Assembly (NCBI GenBank): GCA_964544765.1
Contig: CAZJDM010000002.1
Span: 1 to 64,000, forward strand
Direction of reading: 5' to 3'
DNA: 64,000 nucleotides
From: CAZJDM01 sp964544765
GTDB taxonomy: Bacteria > Bdellovibrionota_B > Oligoflexia > CAYFLR01
Shown here: in pieces, positions 45,069 to 56,300 of the stretch
How positions within the stretch are numbered: position 1 is the first letter of the stretch
Layout: every line of letters starts with the position of its first letter
Notes under the pieces: model-generated
Databases searched by the model: none
What the model was told of the DNA's origin: nothing
The model's input: only the letters and a program-made list of their open reading frames with translations
Position numbers and translations under genes: made by a program

Positions 45069-46196
45069 CTATTCTAGGTTGGAAAAAAGATTTTGATATA
45101 AGCGATTTTGTTCGTAATAAATGTACTTTCTATTATAAGTACCTATTAAAGAGAAAAGACGACTATCCATAGCTTGCTCAAAATGATCCAAATATCCGTG
45201 CAAACGATACCAACGCTTAATAGGTAAAAGGTTACCGTTATAATCATAAATCCTTGCATTTGTCGCGTAAGCGGAAGATACACTTACCATTCCGTCAGAA
45301 GAACCACTGATAAAAGAATCAATTACGTTACAGGCTACACACAAAAAGCGTGCATCTCTTCTTTGACTATAACCTCTGGGTTCTTCTTGAGTTGAACCAA
45401 TAGTAATTATTTCTAATTCAGGATCTAATCGCAATTGCCCTAAAAATCTTCTTATCTCTCTGGTAGTTAATTGGTATAATCCACGCAAATCAAAAAAAGA
45501 ATAAAAACTATCTATAGTAAATCTAATGATAGTACCAACGATAGGAAATGACGCGATCAAGTCTGCTATTTTCAGGCCATTAAACGGCGTTGAAATGGCT
45601 ATTACTCTTTTAATGGGCAATTTATCAGCAACATTTCTGGTATTTAAATAAGATGCATATAAAGAGTAAAAACCACCGGCACTATGACCTAGTATAGTTA
45701 TAGGAACATTACGTTTTGGAAAATTGGTCCGATACCAATTAGATAATTCTTGATAAACTTTTGCTCCATTACTCTCAAACGAACCTAATGCGGATAATTT
45801 CTTAATTACAAGAACCTCATATCCGTTTTTTTGAATAGTGTTGATTATATTATCGCTATAATAAGGATTACTCCTTGCATTAATATTTGTATTATTAACA
45901 CTGCCATCGTTCAGATTAGCACTGTATATATTGGTACCATTTAAATTGGGACCATTTGTATTGGCACCGTTTATACTTTCATTATTATGATTTATACTCC
46001 CTGGTAATACCGAATTTAAGGTGCCAGGTACTAAAATTACTACACCCTTAAGTAGATGGTTGTTTACCTCTAACCGAGCAAAAGGATTACTATGGTCTAA
46101 ACCTGGATCACCTTTAGAAATTAAAGGGAAAGAAGTTAAAGAGAAAAAAGTAAATATCAAACATATGATTATCAAAGATGGTAGCTTTTTAAACAC
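45069..46196 (-). CDS. Exported lipase-like alpha/beta hydrolase with Asn-rich insert
   Basis: A 375-aa protein with an N-terminal signal/anchor. The strand before the oxyanion hole is GVVILVPGTLNS; the nucleophile elbow ITILGHSAGGFYSLYASY follows about 100 residues on; a late Asp/His region includes SGSSDGMVSV and LHGYLDHFEQ. Between the two lies a low-complexity insert of about 45 residues rich in Asn/Gly with a five-residue rhythm (NGxNx), which is unusual inside a hydrolase core. GTG 46196 follows GGAGGAG, making it a better start than ATG 46211. Substrate unknown; probably a periplasmic esterase or lipase. Confidence 0.75.
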   Translation of the reverse strand: MFKKLPSLIIICLIFTFFSLTSFPLISKGDPGLDHSNPFARLEVNNHLLKGVVILVPGTLNSVLPGSINHNNESINGANTNGPNLNGTNIYSANLNDGSVNNTNINARSNPYYSDNIINTIQKNGYEVLVIKKLSALGSFESNGAKVYQELSNWYRTNFPKRNVPITILGHSAGGFYSLYASYLNTRNVADKLPIKRVIAISTPFNGLKIADLIASFPIVGTIIRFTIDSFYSFFDLRGLYQLTTREIRRFLGQLRLDPELEIITIGSTQEEPRGYSQRRDARFLCVACNVIDSFISGSSDGMVSVSSAYATNARIYDYNGNLLPIKRWYRLHGYLDHFEQAMDSRLFSLIGTYNRKYIYYEQNRLYQNLFSNLE

Positions 46197-46359
46197 AATC
46201 TCCTCCTCCATGATAAAGATCTAAAGCTAAAACCTAATTTTATCTAAAGTAATACCAATGTATATTACAATAATACTAACATATGCAATGAAAATTTTTC
46301 TACTGTTGGTTGTAGGATGTTTTACCATGGCTTGTGTGACAGCATAAAAAAAACAAAAC

Positions 46360-46689
46360 TTACCTATAATGGTTTAGTTCTCCTATTCTTCTGTTACATA
46401 CTGAAGGTCGAAATACCTTAGTAAATTTATTTCTTAACACAAAAGAACATTTTTTAAAGATGATATAGTCGGTTATCATGCAAGTAACTTTAAGCAATAT
46501 TCCCTTAGGATATTCAGGAGTCATAATTTTTAATTTCTTATTACACGTAAATAAACATTGATCAGGTTTATATTGACCAGTACTTACATACTGCCTATCA
46601 TTAATGGACAATATACATTTAGCTGATAAAATATCAGCTCCAAAAACAAAAATCCACAATATCAATGTAGAATAGATTAAGGATCTCAT
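46360..46689 (-). CDS. Small exported Cys-rich protein
   Basis: A 109-aa precursor (signal MRSLIYSTLILWIFVFGADILSA) with a mature ~85-aa chain holding six Cys (AKC, QC, TC, TC, KC, VC), consistent with disulfides. The ATG overlaps the stop of the upstream membrane-protein gene in an ATGA junction, so translation is coupled. No family recognised. Confidence 0.65.
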   Translation of the reverse strand: MRSLIYSTLILWIFVFGADILSAKCILSINDRQYVSTGQYKPDQCLFTCNKKLKIMTPEYPKGILLKVTCMITDYIIFKKCSFVLRNKFTKVFRPSVCNRRIGELNHYR

Positions 46690-47702
46690 TTCTTTTTTCC
46701 CTTTTGCATTGCTTTCCATTCTTCTTGTTTGCGTATTTCTTCTTCAATCTCCTCTTGGGTCTGGTATCTAAGCTGCCCTCCTCTTTTCTTACTTACAAGT
46801 TCGACAAATCTACTTGATAACATTTCGTAAAATTTGTTAGGCGCATTTCGCTTAAATTTCTTCAATAACGCACCATACGTGGGTTTTTTATGTACAATTT
46901 CCAAGCAAATATTTTGAATATCTCTAGCTGGTTGAAGCAATTTCTTAATTACCCGGTAATTCATTATTATTAGAAATAGTGAGAAACCAATCGAATAGTA
47001 AATTATCTGGTTTTTCACAGAATTAATTTCTAGATCAAATAAATACTGTATATCTTTATGAATCCCAGCTTTAATCATATGGTCCTGTAAACTTGGAAAC
47101 AAATCAAAATAATAATTATAATAACCCACCAATTGAACGATATTAAGAATTCCTAGTATAAAAAATATTATATGAAAAGCTGTACTTAAATGATCAAAGT
47201 TATGTGAAGCGCCTAATTTAATATCTTGAATTACTTTAAAGCGTCTTTTTATGTCAATAGCTTTTCTCGCAAAGGTATATGTGATTATATTAGCTAACAA
47301 GTGAGCATCCGCAGGGTCCTTTTTTCTTACTCTCAGTTCTGTCAATATGCCATTTCGAATCCAATTGCCAAAAAATAGATTAATTCTGAATAATGGACCT
47401 ACGAATTTATGAGTAATGATAAAAATGGCAACTACATTGAGGCAGGATAAAACAAAAAATATACTCATTGGAATTAATAATGCCATACGAATCTGAGTAT
47501 CAAGATCATACCCATAAGCAGCAAAATCTACCTTTAATTCTAAAAAATCATTATAATTATCGTTTAAGGCGGCAATTACAACCCATAGAATAGCTATTAA
47601 AAACAAAACATTGTTTATTATATTGGAGTAAACTACCGAAAGTTGGATTTCCGGGATCAAAAAGAAGTTTTTAAACGATCGTTTGTATGGTTTTTTAGCC
47701 AT
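46686..47702 (-). CDS. Four-helix membrane protein with HAMP-like segment
   Basis: A 338-aa membrane protein with about four helices. After the second helix comes a HAMP-like stretch, THKFVGPLFRINLFFGNWIRNG, of the 'H-x-GP-x-x-R' type seen after the TM helix of sensory transducers; it recurs less clearly near IKKLLQPARDIQNIC. The C-terminus is charged and helical (EEIEEEIRKQEEWKAMQKGKKK). There is no kinase or methyl-accepting domain. AAAGGA precedes the ATG. A cell-envelope sensor or scaffold is plausible. Coupled to a small Cys-rich exported protein. Confidence 0.6.
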   Translation of the reverse strand: MAKKPYKRSFKNFFLIPEIQLSVVYSNIINNVLFLIAILWVVIAALNDNYNDFLELKVDFAAYGYDLDTQIRMALLIPMSIFFVLSCLNVVAIFIITHKFVGPLFRINLFFGNWIRNGILTELRVRKKDPADAHLLANIITYTFARKAIDIKRRFKVIQDIKLGASHNFDHLSTAFHIIFFILGILNIVQLVGYYNYYFDLFPSLQDHMIKAGIHKDIQYLFDLEINSVKNQIIYYSIGFSLFLIIMNYRVIKKLLQPARDIQNICLEIVHKKPTYGALLKKFKRNAPNKFYEMLSSRFVELVSKKRGGQLRYQTQEEIEEEIRKQEEWKAMQKGKKK

Positions 47703-47913
47703 TTATTCCTTTAGATGATTTTTTAGCCTGCTATTATAATATGTTACATGATGTGATGGTAGTTTGTCAATAAATGCTGCGCTTACCGTGTTTTTAAAAT
47801 ACAGAAATCTTTGTTTTCATCTCAATTTTGCGGTAGTATATTTCACTGGTATTAGAAATTGATAACCCGTGGGAATCTTCCCAACCCGATATGACTAACT
47901 TGAGGTAATTTAG

Positions 47914-48966
47914 ATGATAATAGGAATAATTGGACATGCTGGATCAGGAAAAACAACTATTTTTAATGCACTAACTAAAAGATCTGGTGAATCAGTTCCA
48001 GCAGGGGGCAAAATATCACCTGTTTTAGATGTTGTTTCTGTACCCGATGAAAGAATAGATTGGCTAAGCAAACTATACTCTCCAAAGAAAACCACCTATG
48101 CGCAAGTTAAATATATGGATTTGCAGGGCATGTCTGCTAGTACTGATGATAAAGCTGGACATATGGCCACATCCCTGATTCACATGCGTCAGGTAGATGC
48201 TTTAATGCTGGTCATCAGAAATTTTACTAATCCACTACAGGGCAAGCCCAAAATTATTCAAGATCTTAGGCATCTTGAGGATGAATTTATTTTAGCTGAC
48301 CTCGCAGTTGTGGAGAAAAGACTTGAAAAACTAGCTCTTGAAGGTAAAAAAGGCAAAAAAGTCTCATTAAAAGAGGTCGATTTTCTATCAAAATGTTCTA
48401 AATTATTGAATGATAACCAGCCGTTAAGAGTAAATCCCCAACTATTTGATGATCCAGATTTCAAAGGTTTTACTTTCTTATCCACCAAACCACTATTGGT
48501 GGTAATTAATAATGACGAAGATAATGATAAATTACCGGATTTAAGCGAACTTGACTTAAAAAGCGCCGAAATTATGATGGTTAGAGGCAAACTAGAAATG
48601 GAGCTGGCCCACCTACCAGAGGATGAAGCCGAGGTTTTTAGGGATGACTATGGTATCATGGACTCAGCACTAAATAGAGTGATAGAAAAATCTTTCTCTC
48701 TTTTGCAACTAATAACCTTTTTGACTGTTGGTGACGATGAAGTAAAAGCATGGACCATAAAAGCCAATACAATTGCCCGAGAGGCCGCTGGAACGATCCA
48801 TTCCGACATTGAAAAGGGTTTTATTAAGGCCGAGGTCCTACCTTTTGAATTAATTAAACAAGTAGGATCTTATACTCAAGCCAGAAGAGCTAATATGGTT
48901 AGATTAGAGGGAAAAACTTATCTAGTTAAGGATGGTGATATAATCAACTTTAGATTCAACCTGTAA
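47914..48966 (+). CDS. ychF: YchF-type (Obg-family) GTPase/ATPase
   Basis: Ribosome-associated P-loop NTPase of the YchF/Ola1 group, 350 aa. The TGS-like C-terminal DUF933 part is clear: LLQLITFLTVGDDEVKAWTIKAN, then AAGTIHSDIEKGFIKAEV and YLVKDGDIINFRFN. The G1 loop is GHAGSGKTT rather than the usual GLPNVGKST, and the second motif reads KYMDLQGMS. It may thus be a divergent paralogue rather than the canonical copy. GAGG lies upstream of the ATG. Single-gene unit. Confidence 0.85.
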   Translation: MIIGIIGHAGSGKTTIFNALTKRSGESVPAGGKISPVLDVVSVPDERIDWLSKLYSPKKTTYAQVKYMDLQGMSASTDDKAGHMATSLIHMRQVDALMLVIRNFTNPLQGKPKIIQDLRHLEDEFILADLAVVEKRLEKLALEGKKGKKVSLKEVDFLSKCSKLLNDNQPLRVNPQLFDDPDFKGFTFLSTKPLLVVINNDEDNDKLPDLSELDLKSAEIMMVRGKLEMELAHLPEDEAEVFRDDYGIMDSALNRVIEKSFSLLQLITFLTVGDDEVKAWTIKANTIAREAAGTIHSDIEKGFIKAEVLPFELIKQVGSYTQARRANMVRLEGKTYLVKDGDIINFRFNL

Positions 48967-49077
48967 GACACTGTTAATTCAAGAACTTTACCCACCTCTT
49001 AAATACTTCTTAATAAATTATAAAATTTCCCCGATTAAATTAATAAGGCGTAAAAAATTATAATGAGGGATATACCT

Positions 49078-52000
49078 ATGAAAAAAACCTCTATCACCAT
49101 AGGATTGCTCTATAATTTCCTAAAAATCCTGATTTTACCAATCTTAATTTTGTCTTTAGGATCTTTATGGTCATGTAAAGAGCAAGAATTTCGATCCGTT
49201 AAAACTAAAAAACTCAATTTTAATATCGTTCTTGAGTCCATCAACACCGACGCCAGTTGTTACAAAGATGAATTGGGAGATAGTTTACAGAATTACATGT
49301 CTACTGAGCTTTATATTCTTCGGGCTTATGAAATTCCTGAGAACAAAACGATAGACACAGCCACCCTTCTTAATAATCCCAAAGAAATAGCAAAAGAAGA
49401 AGGCAAAAATACTGAATTCTCAAAATATATTTTGTTAACACCAATTGATATATTAATAGGGCAAATGAATCTCAGGGTAAAAAAGGTAGATAAAAAGCAA
49501 ATGACCCTTTGGGGTTTATATAAGAGATCAGCGTTGAATTTCGAAGATCCTCTCTTAGTAACCATGAATATTATTGAGTCCGGCAGTACTAATATTGATG
49601 TTATTTTTTCCATAAGTTCGACCGTAGCCTTCAAATTAATGACTATAGACGAACAATATACATTGACCTTTAAAGAATTTGCATACTATCAGAATGTGGT
49701 CGATACTTTGGTCAGAGAAGAAAGACCATTACAAGATATATTAGATCCCGGTAAAATTGCCTGTTGGGAATTTCAATTAGAAGCGCTGGTTGAAGCCATG
49801 ATTCAATATCAAATCCATGGAGTCCTAACTTCACCTGAGATCCAAGAAGAATTGGATGAAAATGTTGATAACTTAGGCACGGTCCTATCGGAAATGTATG
49901 CTAAAGAAGATGCGGAAAAAACTATTAGTACTTTACAAGGTGTAGTAAAAGATGGAGAAGAAAAAACTATACGTGAAGAGATGGAAGAGGCTCCAGTTAT
50001 TTCCAAACGAGTGGAAGTAAGCAGAACATTAACAATTACTTACCCTGATCCTTCACTTTATAACCTGTACGAAAACTTTAGCATCACTCCCACCGTGGAG
50101 GGAGAAACACCTAACAAATTCACCATTGAACCATCATTACCCGAAGGTTTATCGTTAGATGAATCGACAGGTGAAATTTCTGGCATCCCCACTGAATCCA
50201 AGGAAGTTGAAGAATATACTATAGAAGTATCAAACCTCTTAGTTACCATAACAACCACTTTAAATTTAGGAGGCGCGTCAGAATTAATTTATTCATCAGG
50301 AAGTTTAATTTGCAAAATTAACAGACCATGCAATAATACACCGGATATAAACGGAGAGACGCCATCAGACTTATCCATAGATCCAGAACTACCTCCTGGG
50401 CTTGAGTTTGATCCAACAACCGGTGAAATATCGGGTATCGTCACTGGCACCTTTACTTCAACTGATTATACTATCACTGCTTCTTATCCCAACGGTGATA
50501 CTTCATCCACCTTAATGACTTTAATAGGACTGGCAACTGATGCCTCCTACGGTGAAGAAACAGTTGAATATAAGATAAATGAGTCATTTACCTTAAACCC
50601 ATTAATTGTTGGTGATATACCTTCCGGGTACTCAATAGATGCCGATGGGCCTCAATTACCTGCCGGTCTCTCAATTGACGAAACTACTGGCGAAATAACC
50701 GGTACTCCCACTGAACCAATCGCAATGACTGATTATACTGTAATCCTGACCTTTGAAGATGGCACTACCTCCAAGACTACCGTAAGTCTTGGGGTAGCTT
50801 TACCAGAGGTTACTTATTCTGACGATATAGTTTACTACAAAAAATCTCTGTCTTTTTCCATATTTCCAACCATCGTTGGAGAAACTCCCACACCGCTTAG
50901 TATTTCTCCAGCTTTACCTACCGGTCTGGATTTTAATCGACAAACCGGAGAAATCTCTGGAGTTCCGAGTGCAACCGCAGATCGCACTGATTACACCATA
51001 TCATTCTCCTATTACGGTAACGATGGAACCGCTACAGTAACCCTAGACGGCATATTACCTGTCCTCGGATTTCAGGTAACCTCTCAATCCTTAACCGAAC
51101 AAGATTTAGATGTATCAGTATCGGTTACTATGTCGAAAACTTACTCACGCAATAATAGTTTAGCTGTAAATTATACAATTGAAGGAAATGGTGATACTGA
51201 CGACAGCGACTTAGCCGACGGATCATTTAACATTGCCGCTGGAGAATTAGAAGGTGTAATTGATTTTATGATCCTAGATGACAACATATATGAGGATAGT
51301 GTTACGGTAGTAGTCACCATGACTGCTCCCGGCACCACTGATTTTTTTGAAATAGATGAGAATGCCCCATCTCATACTTTAACTATTGCCGATGACCCTT
51401 CTGACTCACCAGGAGTGGGATTTACTTACAATCCATCAAGAAACATTGCTGAAAGTATTGGTTCTGACAATATTGCTATTTTTATTTCCAAACAAAGTGT
51501 CTTTGAGACGGTTGTTAATTATACCGTTTCAACCGGAGGAGCATCTAATCCCGAAGATCATAATTTATCAAACGGAGCCATTACGATTGCCGCAATGAGT
51601 TGGTCCGCGTCGATACCATTTACTATTGTTGACGATAATGTATTTGAAGGAACCGGCGAATCGGTTAGCTTAGAAATTACTAACGTAGATGACGACCGAG
51701 CGGGTGTTGATTTGGCTAGTAAAGATTTAACCCTTAACATATCAGAGAATCTATCTGACCTTAAGGTGGAGTTCCAGGATATTGCCGGAGGTAATATCCA
51801 TGAAGGAACCACTTCTACTATAACCGTTACACTATCAGCTCTAAAAGGTGGTAATCCAATTTCAGTTTCAGCAAGCTCTGACATAACCGTACCTATTACT
51901 TTATCAGGCTACGCTAAGGAAGTAGCTTCAGGGGATTTTACCCAAGATATTAATCCTGACGCTTCATCTATCGTAATTTCAGCTGGAAATTCATCAGGCA

Positions 52001-53169
52001 CCCTCGACATTAATATTTTGGATAATTCGGTTACCGAAGTTGAAGAAAGTATGCAAGTTGATTTACTTACTCCAAATACTCTCGCTACTCTCGGAACTAA
52101 AACAACATACAACGCAACTATTTTAGGAGAACGAACATGTACCAGCTCTGGGGCAACCACCTGGCCAGCGGAAGAAACTTACTATTGCGATCCGGTTTTG
52201 ACCGTAGCAACTAACGGTTCAATCACTTTATCTGCCAATGCCGAGGTTATTACCGACGAACTTGATCTAAGCGGAGGATTTATCAATAACGGTATTCTTA
52301 CCGTTAATTCTACCGTTACGCTTAGAAATAGTGGAGCATACACTCATGAATCTACAGCAACTTTAAACAGCGCGGGCGCTAATTTGATTGTAACAGCAAG
52401 TCCCACTATAACTTTGGATACTGATTATGGAAGCTGTAATCCTGATTTAGATGTAACAGACTGTTCGCAATGGAACGTTTTTAAAGAAGCGACTGGGGCA
52501 AGTATACCTTCTTTTACCAATGTTACAATCAACTCTGGTGCGGCATTAACCCATGTATCACCTCCATTAACATATAATCCACCTCATACATATTCACTTA
52601 TACTAGAAGCTACTGGCACCTTCGATGTTCAGGGCACTATTAGCGCTATAAGCTCCGGTTATCCTGGCAGTGGACTAGGTGCAGGAGGAGAATCTGAAGG
52701 TGGAAGTGGCGGAGGAGGACACGGTGGAGCAGGAGGTGATGGTGCCATCGAGATCGGAGGCGGTACTTATGACAATTCTCAACAACCAGTTGAATTAGGA
52801 TCCGGAGGAGGAGATATTGGCAACGACCTAGGTTTTGGTGGAGGAGCGATCCATATTATAGCTAACACACTTAAGGTCAGAGGTCCAATTTCAGCTCGAG
52901 GAGGCTATACGGATCATAATGGAAGTGGTGGTGGAGCAGGAGGAAGTATTTGGATAGAAGCCACTACTCTAGAAGGAACTGCTGATATTGAGGCTAATGG
53001 TGGTAATGCTGAGAGTGCCAGCGCTGGTGCAGGAGGAGGAGGACTAATAGCCATATACACTTGCACCGATAACCACACCGGTAGTGTTACAGCCTTAGCT
53101 GGGGATAGCAGTGATTTTCCAGGAAACGATGGAGTTACATACACCGCTACTTTGGGAAGCTGTCCGTAA
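49078..53169 (+). CDS. Surface lipoprotein with He_PIG, Calx-beta and Gly-rich domains
   Basis: A 1363-aa lipoprotein (LWSC lipobox, Cys near 33). Order: unrecognised N-terminal domain to ~320; four putative-Ig (He_PIG) repeats, each with LPxGLxxDxxTGEIxGxP; three Calx-beta domains with the typical DDNxxE turns (DDNIYED, DDNVFEG, LDNSVTEVEE); a Cys-bearing region CTSSGATTW; then a Gly-rich beta-helix-like tail (GGAGGDG, GGGSGGGGHGG type). These folds serve as extended stalks and adhesins, so a cell-surface adhesion role is likely. ATG 49078 has GAGGG at the right spacing. The giant protease-adhesin follows 212 bp downstream. Confidence 0.8.
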   Translation: MKKTSITIGLLYNFLKILILPILILSLGSLWSCKEQEFRSVKTKKLNFNIVLESINTDASCYKDELGDSLQNYMSTELYILRAYEIPENKTIDTATLLNNPKEIAKEEGKNTEFSKYILLTPIDILIGQMNLRVKKVDKKQMTLWGLYKRSALNFEDPLLVTMNIIESGSTNIDVIFSISSTVAFKLMTIDEQYTLTFKEFAYYQNVVDTLVREERPLQDILDPGKIACWEFQLEALVEAMIQYQIHGVLTSPEIQEELDENVDNLGTVLSEMYAKEDAEKTISTLQGVVKDGEEKTIREEMEEAPVISKRVEVSRTLTITYPDPSLYNLYENFSITPTVEGETPNKFTIEPSLPEGLSLDESTGEISGIPTESKEVEEYTIEVSNLLVTITTTLNLGGASELIYSSGSLICKINRPCNNTPDINGETPSDLSIDPELPPGLEFDPTTGEISGIVTGTFTSTDYTITASYPNGDTSSTLMTLIGLATDASYGEETVEYKINESFTLNPLIVGDIPSGYSIDADGPQLPAGLSIDETTGEITGTPTEPIAMTDYTVILTFEDGTTSKTTVSLGVALPEVTYSDDIVYYKKSLSFSIFPTIVGETPTPLSISPALPTGLDFNRQTGEISGVPSATADRTDYTISFSYYGNDGTATVTLDGILPVLGFQVTSQSLTEQDLDVSVSVTMSKTYSRNNSLAVNYTIEGNGDTDDSDLADGSFNIAAGELEGVIDFMILDDNIYEDSVTVVVTMTAPGTTDFFEIDENAPSHTLTIADDPSDSPGVGFTYNPSRNIAESIGSDNIAIFISKQSVFETVVNYTVSTGGASNPEDHNLSNGAITIAAMSWSASIPFTIVDDNVFEGTGESVSLEITNVDDDRAGVDLASKDLTLNISENLSDLKVEFQDIAGGNIHEGTTSTITVTLSALKGGNPISVSASSDITVPITLSGYAKEVASGDFTQDINPDASSIVISAGNSSGTLDINILDNSVTEVEESMQVDLLTPNTLATLGTKTTYNATILGERTCTSSGATTWPAEETYYCDPVLTVATNGSITLSANAEVITDELDLSGGFINNGILTVNSTVTLRNSGAYTHESTATLNSAGANLIVTASPTITLDTDYGSCNPDLDVTDCSQWNVFKEATGASIPSFTNVTINSGAALTHVSPPLTYNPPHTYSLILEATGTFDVQGTISAISSGYPGSGLGAGGESEGGSGGGGHGGAGGDGAIEIGGGTYDNSQQPVELGSGGGDIGNDLGFGGGAIHIIANTLKVRGPISARGGYTDHNGSGGGAGGSIWIEATTLEGTADIEANGGNAESASAGAGGGGLIAIYTCTDNHTGSVTALAGDSSDFPGNDGVTYTATLGSCP

Positions 53170-53381
53170 TTTTATTGTCCATTTTTTTGAGGAAGGTCAG
53201 AGTAACCACCACCTACACTTCTTAACACTAATTAACCCTCCTTTTATATTTAATATTTCATTTATTTATACCTAATTTTGCTATTTTTTTAAGTTTCTCT
53301 ATGTATGTTCCGAAATAGAGAGTAAGGGGAAAAATTTTATAAACACATATAATTAGGTGTATTTAATACCAGGAGAAGAAT

Positions 53382-56300
53382 ATGCTCAGGCTCCGATTTT
53401 ACAATATAATTATGTCGTTTCTTTTCATAATAATTACAACGACATGTAAACCTGAAGATCCACAAATCACCCGCCTAATTGGCAAAGTGGGCTCAAAAGG
53501 CGTCGAGATTAGCGCCCAAACTGTTTGGTTAGACAATGATGCTAAGAAAAGCGCCGACTCTGATCCCAATAACGAAGTGGATAAAGCGCCAGAAGTAGCA
53601 GAAAAATATAGAACTCCCAGTCGAATAGATTATGTCTCTAATATCAAGAAGTTAGATATTCAAAAAACCCCCATGCCGGATGGAAACACCTATGATAACA
53701 TCAAGATACCCGGAACGACTTTTAATGCTGACCCCGGAGAACCATTATTACCCAGTTACGGCCAGTCAATACCCGTACCCGCCGATACCAAAGCTAAAGT
53801 AATAGTTGACAGCTCCAAAACCAAAGAGATGGATGGAGAATATACGGTTTTACCTGTTCAATACCCCAAAATAGATAGCAATGAGGGAGTAATTGAACTT
53901 CCTTTTGTCAAAAACGATGATACTTATAATCAAAAAGACTGCCTTAATCAAAATCCAGTCAGTATCTTAGAAAAAATGACGGTTAAGGGGCAACGATATG
54001 TTCAGGTAGTTTATTCACCTATTTCAGTCTGTCCCAGCACCGGCAAAATGATCGTAACTACTGAGGTTGAATGGCACGTTTCCTTCACCAATCCGGATGG
54101 AGAAGAATATCAACCAGAAAGTGAAGCATTTAATTTAATTTCTAGCGAGGATAATGAAAGTGAAACTGATCCATTAAAGGACGTAGGAGCAAAGTATCTT
54201 ATCCTCGTACATGATGAATTGTTCCAAAGCGCCAAATCTTTAGCTCAATGGAAATACCAAAAAGGGTTAAAGACCGCTATCGTAAAAACATCTGAAATTG
54301 ACAATGATGGTAACCAAAATGGTGCTTCGGCTCAAGAAATTAGAAGTTACCTGCTCAACGCCTATCAAAAGTGGGGAGTAAGGCCTGAATATATCATGCT
54401 TATCGGCGATTTAAACAAAATACCCGGCTCCAGTATAGTGGGCCATCAATATCTTGACGAAGAGTTTCCCACCGATCTCTATTATTCAACCTTAGATGGC
54501 AGCGATTACCAACCAGATGTAATGATTGGACGCTTTGTCTGCTCCAATGAAATGGAATGTAATAATCTAGTTACTAAATCACTTAAATATCAATTAGATC
54601 CTGACCTAAGCAGCGAATATTGGCAAAATGTACTGATAGCTGCTGAATTTGAAGGTAACGCTGATGGGGTTGAAGAACGGGTGTTTGTTGAAACCGCAGA
54701 GGTGCATAGTACCTACTGGGCTAATAAGGGCTATAACGTCAACAGAGTATATCAATCTAACACATCCTCTACTAACTACTATCATAATGTAAATTCTATA
54801 ATGCATGAAAATGGCAGCATCTACAATCCCAAGCCCCAGTTTATCGGGAGCGATGATCAAGCAGTTTCAACCATCATGGACCAAATTAATAAAGGAACCT
54901 TCTTAATGTTACACCGTGGTCACGGTACTTTAAGTGGATGGATCACTCCTCAATTTACCTTTAATGAGGTAGATGCTTTGACCAACGAAGATAAATTACC
55001 CGTGATTTTTTCACTCAATTGTTCTACCGGTACCATGGATGGTGATTTTAGTAAATCATTGATGGGTCATACTACTGGAGGATCCCACGCTCTGATCGGA
55101 GCAGTGCATTTGAGCGGTTCGGGTTATAATGATTGGTTAGCTCATGGTTTAGTTAATTCGCTGGAAGGAGATTTCTTTACCTCGGTCGGTGCCCTTAAGG
55201 ATTGTAAAAACAAAGCTTTCACCGACAATAACTGGAAAGGAAGTAAAATTGGGCAAATGCTCAATTATGCTAAACGGATAGTTTACGACAATTTCTCCAG
55301 CGGTAAAGGTACCAAACTAACTTATGAATTGTTCCACCTGCAGGGTGATCCTGAAATGGATGTAAGAACCTCTCTCCCATTAGAAATAGAAGCGGATCAT
55401 CCTGCTGAAATTGTTTTGAACGATCCCGATATGGAAGTTATCGTCAGGCAAGAAGGAGTGTCTCTTGAAGGTGCTACTGTCGCTCTTACCTTATTGCTGG
55501 AGGAGGATGAGAACAATAATTATCAAAGTGATGATGAATACAGATATTTTCTAACTAAAACCGGCAGTGAGGGTCGAGTCAGTTTAGAATACTTGCCCTT
55601 TTTAGTCGGCGAAACCCTTACCCTCACCATATACGAGCAAAATAGCATTCCCTACATAACCACCATACCTATAACTGACAGTCAGGACCCAACCGACGGA
55701 CCCCCTTATATCGTTACTCACCCCAAAGATAAAATTGTGGACCGAGGAGATTCTTTTACTTTATCCGTAGAAGTACTTGGAACCAAGCCTTTCACCTACC
55801 AATGGAAATTCAACGGAGAGGATCTACCTGGAGCTACCCAGGACACTTTTACTATTGAAACGACTAACTCGACTGATTCTGGCAGTTATACAGTAGTTGT
55901 ATCTAATTTTTTTGAAACAATTACTAGCAATAAGGCATCCATTTTTGTTCAGAATAATCAACCTATCTCTGTTAATTCTAGTTATATAGCTTGGCAATCT
56001 GAAGCCGGAACAGCGGCGTTAAATAATGTACCAACCGGGACAACTAACCAAACCCAACTAGACATTGACGTCTTATTGGACAATAACATCATCAGCTATC
56101 GTTACAAAACAATTAACGGCAGTGATTGTGGTACCGACGATACTGGCTATAGTGATGAAATCGACGTTTCAATCAATATTAACGAAGACATCTATGGATT
56201 ACAAGATGGATTTGTCACCGTTTGTGTCGTAGGAAAGGATAATACCGGTAGTTGGCAGTCTTTCTCTTCGCCAACCTCTCCCGCTCCCTGGATCAAAAAC

